A program made the translations under genes and the position numbers. A DNA stretch of 64,000 nucleotides from Alistipes sp. (lineage in GTDB: Bacteria > Bacteroidota > Bacteroidia > Bacteroidales > Rikenellaceae). Position 1 is the first letter of the stretch. Each line of letters starts with the position of its first letter. Below are positions 62,137-64,000 of this stretch, one piece after another. The stretch lies in contig JAFYRX010000034.1 of the NCBI GenBank assembly GCA_017546725.1, forward strand, positions 51,102 to 115,101, written 5' to 3'. Below the pieces are notes generated by a model that saw only the letters and a list, made by a program, of their open reading frames with translations, had not been told where the DNA came from and did not search any database.

Positions 62137-63456
62137 ATGAAATACATTCTCACCATCATAGCGGCACTCGGCCTTGCGATTGTGGCCGATGCTCAAGAAA
62201 AAGTCTTATCGCTTCGGGAGTGTCTCGAAACGGGATTGCAACAGAACTACGACATCCTTATCGAGCGTAATGCACAGCGCATTAGCGACAACAACGCCAC
62301 AGCGGCCAATGCGGGTATGTTGCCTACGTTGGGCCTATCGGCAGGATATATGGGTTCGGCCGACAGAACGGAGACTACACCTGTCGAGGGCGACAAGATA
62401 GTGGACGCTGCGGCCTTTGACCAGACTGTAGATGTAGGTCTGTCGCTCAACTGGACTCTCTTCGACGGTATGCGTCTGCGCGCCAACTACAACAAATTGC
62501 GCGAATTGCAGCAGAAGGGCGAGTTGCAGACACGCCTGACGATTGAGGACTTCGTGGCTGACCTTACGGCTGAGTATTACAACCTCATCCAGCAGACTCT
62601 GCGCCTAAAGAATTTCCACTATGCAATGGCTCTTTCGCGCGAGAGATTGCGCATCACCGAGGCTCGTTACCAGATTGGAGACTTCTCGCGCCTTGACCTT
62701 TTGCAGGCAAGAGTCGATTTCAATGCCGACTCATCACAATATATGTCGCAGCAGGAACTCGTCACAGCCTCACGCATCCGCATTAACGAACTTATGGCCA
62801 ACAAAGCCATCAACGAGAAGTGCGTGGCACAAGACACCATAATTAAGGTAAACGACGGTCTGCAGTGGGATGTATTGTCGGCTCAAATGGCCGAGTCAAA
62901 CGTATCGTTGCTTATCGCTGACCGCAACACAGCCATCTCGCAACTCGACCTGAAGGCTGTAAAGGCCCGCAACTACCCCTACCTGAAGTTGGCGGCTGGT
63001 TACGGCTATACGCTCAACCGCTACGGCAGTGGTACAACCAAGACGCGCGGCACATTAGGCCCCAACGTAGGTCTCAACCTCGGATTCACAATCTTTGACG
63101 GCAACCGCCGCCGTGAGCAGCGCAACGCAAAGATTGAGGTCGAGAACGCACAATATACCCGTGAGCAGATTGAGTTGTCGCTCTCGGCAGATTTGGCCAA
63201 CTTCTGGCAGGCATACCTCAACAATTTGGAGGTGATAAAGTTGGAGCGCCAAAATCTTGTTGCGGCAAAGCAGAACTACGAAATCGCTATGGAGCGTTAC
63301 CTGCTCGGTGATTTGCCTGGTATCGATATGCGCGAGGCACAAAAGAGTCTGCTCGATGCCGAGGAGCGCATCCTGACGGCCGAGTACAATACCAAGTTGT
63401 GCGAGATTTCGTTGATGCAGATTAGCGGAAATATACTCTCTTACCTCAAAGAATAG
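62137..63456 (+). CDS. TolC-family outer-membrane efflux channel
   Basis: The 439-residue protein has a Sec signal (ending ADAQ, about residue 20) and the duplicated TolC pattern: SLRECLETGLQQNYDILIERNAQRISDNN at about 25-53 and a second half from about residue 240 with long helical heptads and a QRNAKIEVENAQYTREQIELSLSADL span near 335. It forms the trimeric exit duct for the RND pump encoded immediately upstream. No terminator is obvious; a tRNA-Glu gene with its own promoter follows 239 nt later. Confidence 0.92.
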   Translation: MKYILTIIAALGLAIVADAQEKVLSLRECLETGLQQNYDILIERNAQRISDNNATAANAGMLPTLGLSAGYMGSADRTETTPVEGDKIVDAAAFDQTVDVGLSLNWTLFDGMRLRANYNKLRELQQKGELQTRLTIEDFVADLTAEYYNLIQQTLRLKNFHYAMALSRERLRITEARYQIGDFSRLDLLQARVDFNADSSQYMSQQELVTASRIRINELMANKAINEKCVAQDTIIKVNDGLQWDVLSAQMAESNVSLLIADRNTAISQLDLKAVKARNYPYLKLAAGYGYTLNRYGSGTTKTRGTLGPNVGLNLGFTIFDGNRRREQRNAKIEVENAQYTREQIELSLSADLANFWQAYLNNLEVIKLERQNLVAAKQNYEIAMERYLLGDLPGIDMREAQKSLLDAEERILTAEYNTKLCEISLMQISGNILSYLKE

Positions 63457-63645
63457 CGGCAGGGAAGAGTTTTTGTGATGTTTAAGTAGGTGCAAACCGC
63501 CGTTATCGCATAAGGGCGAGGTAAGGCAAAAGGCCATAACGACACCCAAAAGCGACAAAAAAGCGGCAGAAAACAGGCGAAAACTGCAAAAAACAGGGTA
63601 AAACAGAAGAAATCATCAAAAAAACGCATATTTTTTTCAAAAAAA

Positions 63646-63676
63646 TTTGCAGATTGATTTTTTTGCCCTATATTTG
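63646..63676 (+). promoter_or_regulatory. Promoter of tRNA-Glu
   Basis: TTTG (63646-63649), a 19-nt spacer and TATATTTG (63669-63676), 19 nt before the tRNA. Confidence 0.7.
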
Positions 63677-63695
63677 CACCACGAAAACAAACAAT

Positions 63696-63767
63696 GGTGG
63701 ATTCATCTAAGGGCTAGGATACATGCCTCTCACGCATGACATAGGGGTTCGAATCCCCTATCCACTA
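63696..63767 (+). tRNA. tRNA-Glu (anticodon CTC)
   Basis: The 72-nt gene shows the acceptor stem GGTGGAT/ATCCACT with a terminal G-T pair, the anticodon stem CATGC/GCATG around CTCTCAC and the T arm AGGGG-TTCGAAT-CCCCT. Anticodon CTC reads GAG. CCA is not encoded. Confidence 0.93.
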
Positions 63768-63769
63768 CT

Positions 63770-63795
63770 AAAGGCGCTGATTATCAGCGCCTTTC
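63770..63795 (+). terminator. Terminator of tRNA-Glu
   Basis: AAAGGCGCTGA and TCAGCGCCTTT form a perfect 11-bp stem with a 3-nt loop followed by CTCATTT. Confidence 0.75.
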
Positions 63796-63896
63796 TCATT
63801 TCTTAGCCATTTTCTTAGCCACTTTTTACATTTTCAACATCTTCTTCTCTTAGGATTTTTCGGATCACCTGCAATTTCCGGTGGGGAGATAAAAAA

Positions 63897-64000
63897 TTAG
63901 GCAAATAAAGTTTTGAGTCTGTATATGAAGAATGGTATATCACTGACACCTCGAAACTGATTTCTGAAAGCCTTTACTTTTGCATTGAAACTCTCGGCAG
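63897..64000 (-). mobile_element. ISL3-family transposase, 3' end only (runs off the window)
   Basis: On the minus strand the last bases of the window encode AESFNAKVKAFRNQFRGV, then SDIPFFIYRLKTLFA and a TAA stop at 63897-63899. This is the C-terminus of the DDE transposase of ISL3 (IS204/IS1001/IS1165) elements, including the catalytic Glu of the AESFNAK motif. The rest lies beyond the window. The element end should fall between 63796 and 63896, where I see a GGATCACCTGCAA...TTCCGGTGGGGAG stretch but cannot fix the terminal repeat. Confidence 0.8.

Noticed and set aside
63796-63896. Remnant of an integrase at tRNA-Glu
   Set aside because: The minus strand has short in-frame stops and only a few residues resembling an integrase tail; the clear coding evidence here is the ISL3 transposase end.

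Overview
The window looks like chromosomal DNA of a gut-type member of the order Bacteroidales. An Alistipes-like or other Rikenellaceae origin is my guess and is not proven by the sequence. The main evidence is the Bacteroidota promoter signature TAnnTTTG, often with a TTG/TTTG about 20 bp upstream, in front of more than twenty transcription units. The gene content agrees: an anaerobic class III ribonucleotide reductase, GH20/GH92/GH97 glycosidases, M16 and cystatin-like secreted proteins, Gfo/Idh/MocA plus DUF1080 sugar modules, and an RND efflux operon. I see no rRNA operon, CRISPR array, plasmid origin, prophage or complete mobile island.

Layout. 0.1-8.3 kb: a DUF4435 (TOPRIM-like) protein diverges from a SUI1-like factor, followed by a large secreted metalloprotease/barrel protein, a class A penicillin-binding protein and asd. 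8.4-13.1 kb (minus strand): a lipoprotein, then a compact unit cstA - TPR-like protein - secreted esterase - secreted phosphoesterase. 13.3-16.8 kb: tRNA-Thr with a duplicated 3' end, a sugar isomerase-like protein, and a DUF3857-type protein whose promoter spacer contains nine consecutive cytosines, next to thioesterase and tsaC. 16.9-26.3 kb: yebC, a giant FAD/Fe-S dehydrogenase, a sulfide:quinone reductase-like flavoprotein, then a TIM-barrel/Gfo-Idh/DUF1080 unit that fits 3-keto-sugar chemistry, and a PepSY-like lipoprotein. 26.3-30.2 kb: a probable noncoding RNA, two glycosyltransferase-like genes behind an FAD oxidoreductase, and tRNA-Leu. 30.4-38.7 kb: M16 protease, GH20 hexosaminidase, glutamate dehydrogenase, a CYTH protein overlapping a VanX-like dipeptidase. 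38.7-47.6 kb: GH92, hpf-xerC-cystatin-like lipoprotein (minus strand), a beta-helix protein and GH97. 47.9-50.9 kb: nrdDG behind a cobalamin riboswitch. 51.1-57.6 kb: mannonate dehydratase and a fructuronate-reductase-like SDR, divergent from a second Gfo/Idh gene and a HEAT-DUF1080 fusion. 58.0-63.5 kb: tripartite RND efflux. 63.7-64.0 kb: tRNA-Glu and the 3' end of an ISL3-family transposase that runs off the window.

How the genes work together. Sugar breakdown is the dominant theme: extracytoplasmic glycosidases (GH20, GH92, GH97, beta-helix protein), two separate oxidoreductase/DUF1080 loci probably acting on 3-keto-glycosides in the periplasm, and the UxuA/SDR pair for hexuronate catabolism. 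None of these loci carries a SusC/SusD pair. Cell-wall genes (PBP1A, VanX-like peptidase) and redox enzymes fill the rest.

The intergenic spaces are unusually informative. They hold at least four families of hairpin-forming repeats, several of which keep fixed ends but carry different, still self-complementary interiors. They also hold one well-delimited RNA gene, a B12 riboswitch, and a homopolymeric tract placed where slippage would change promoter spacing. These, together with the cystatin-like lipoprotein, are the items I consider most worth following up.
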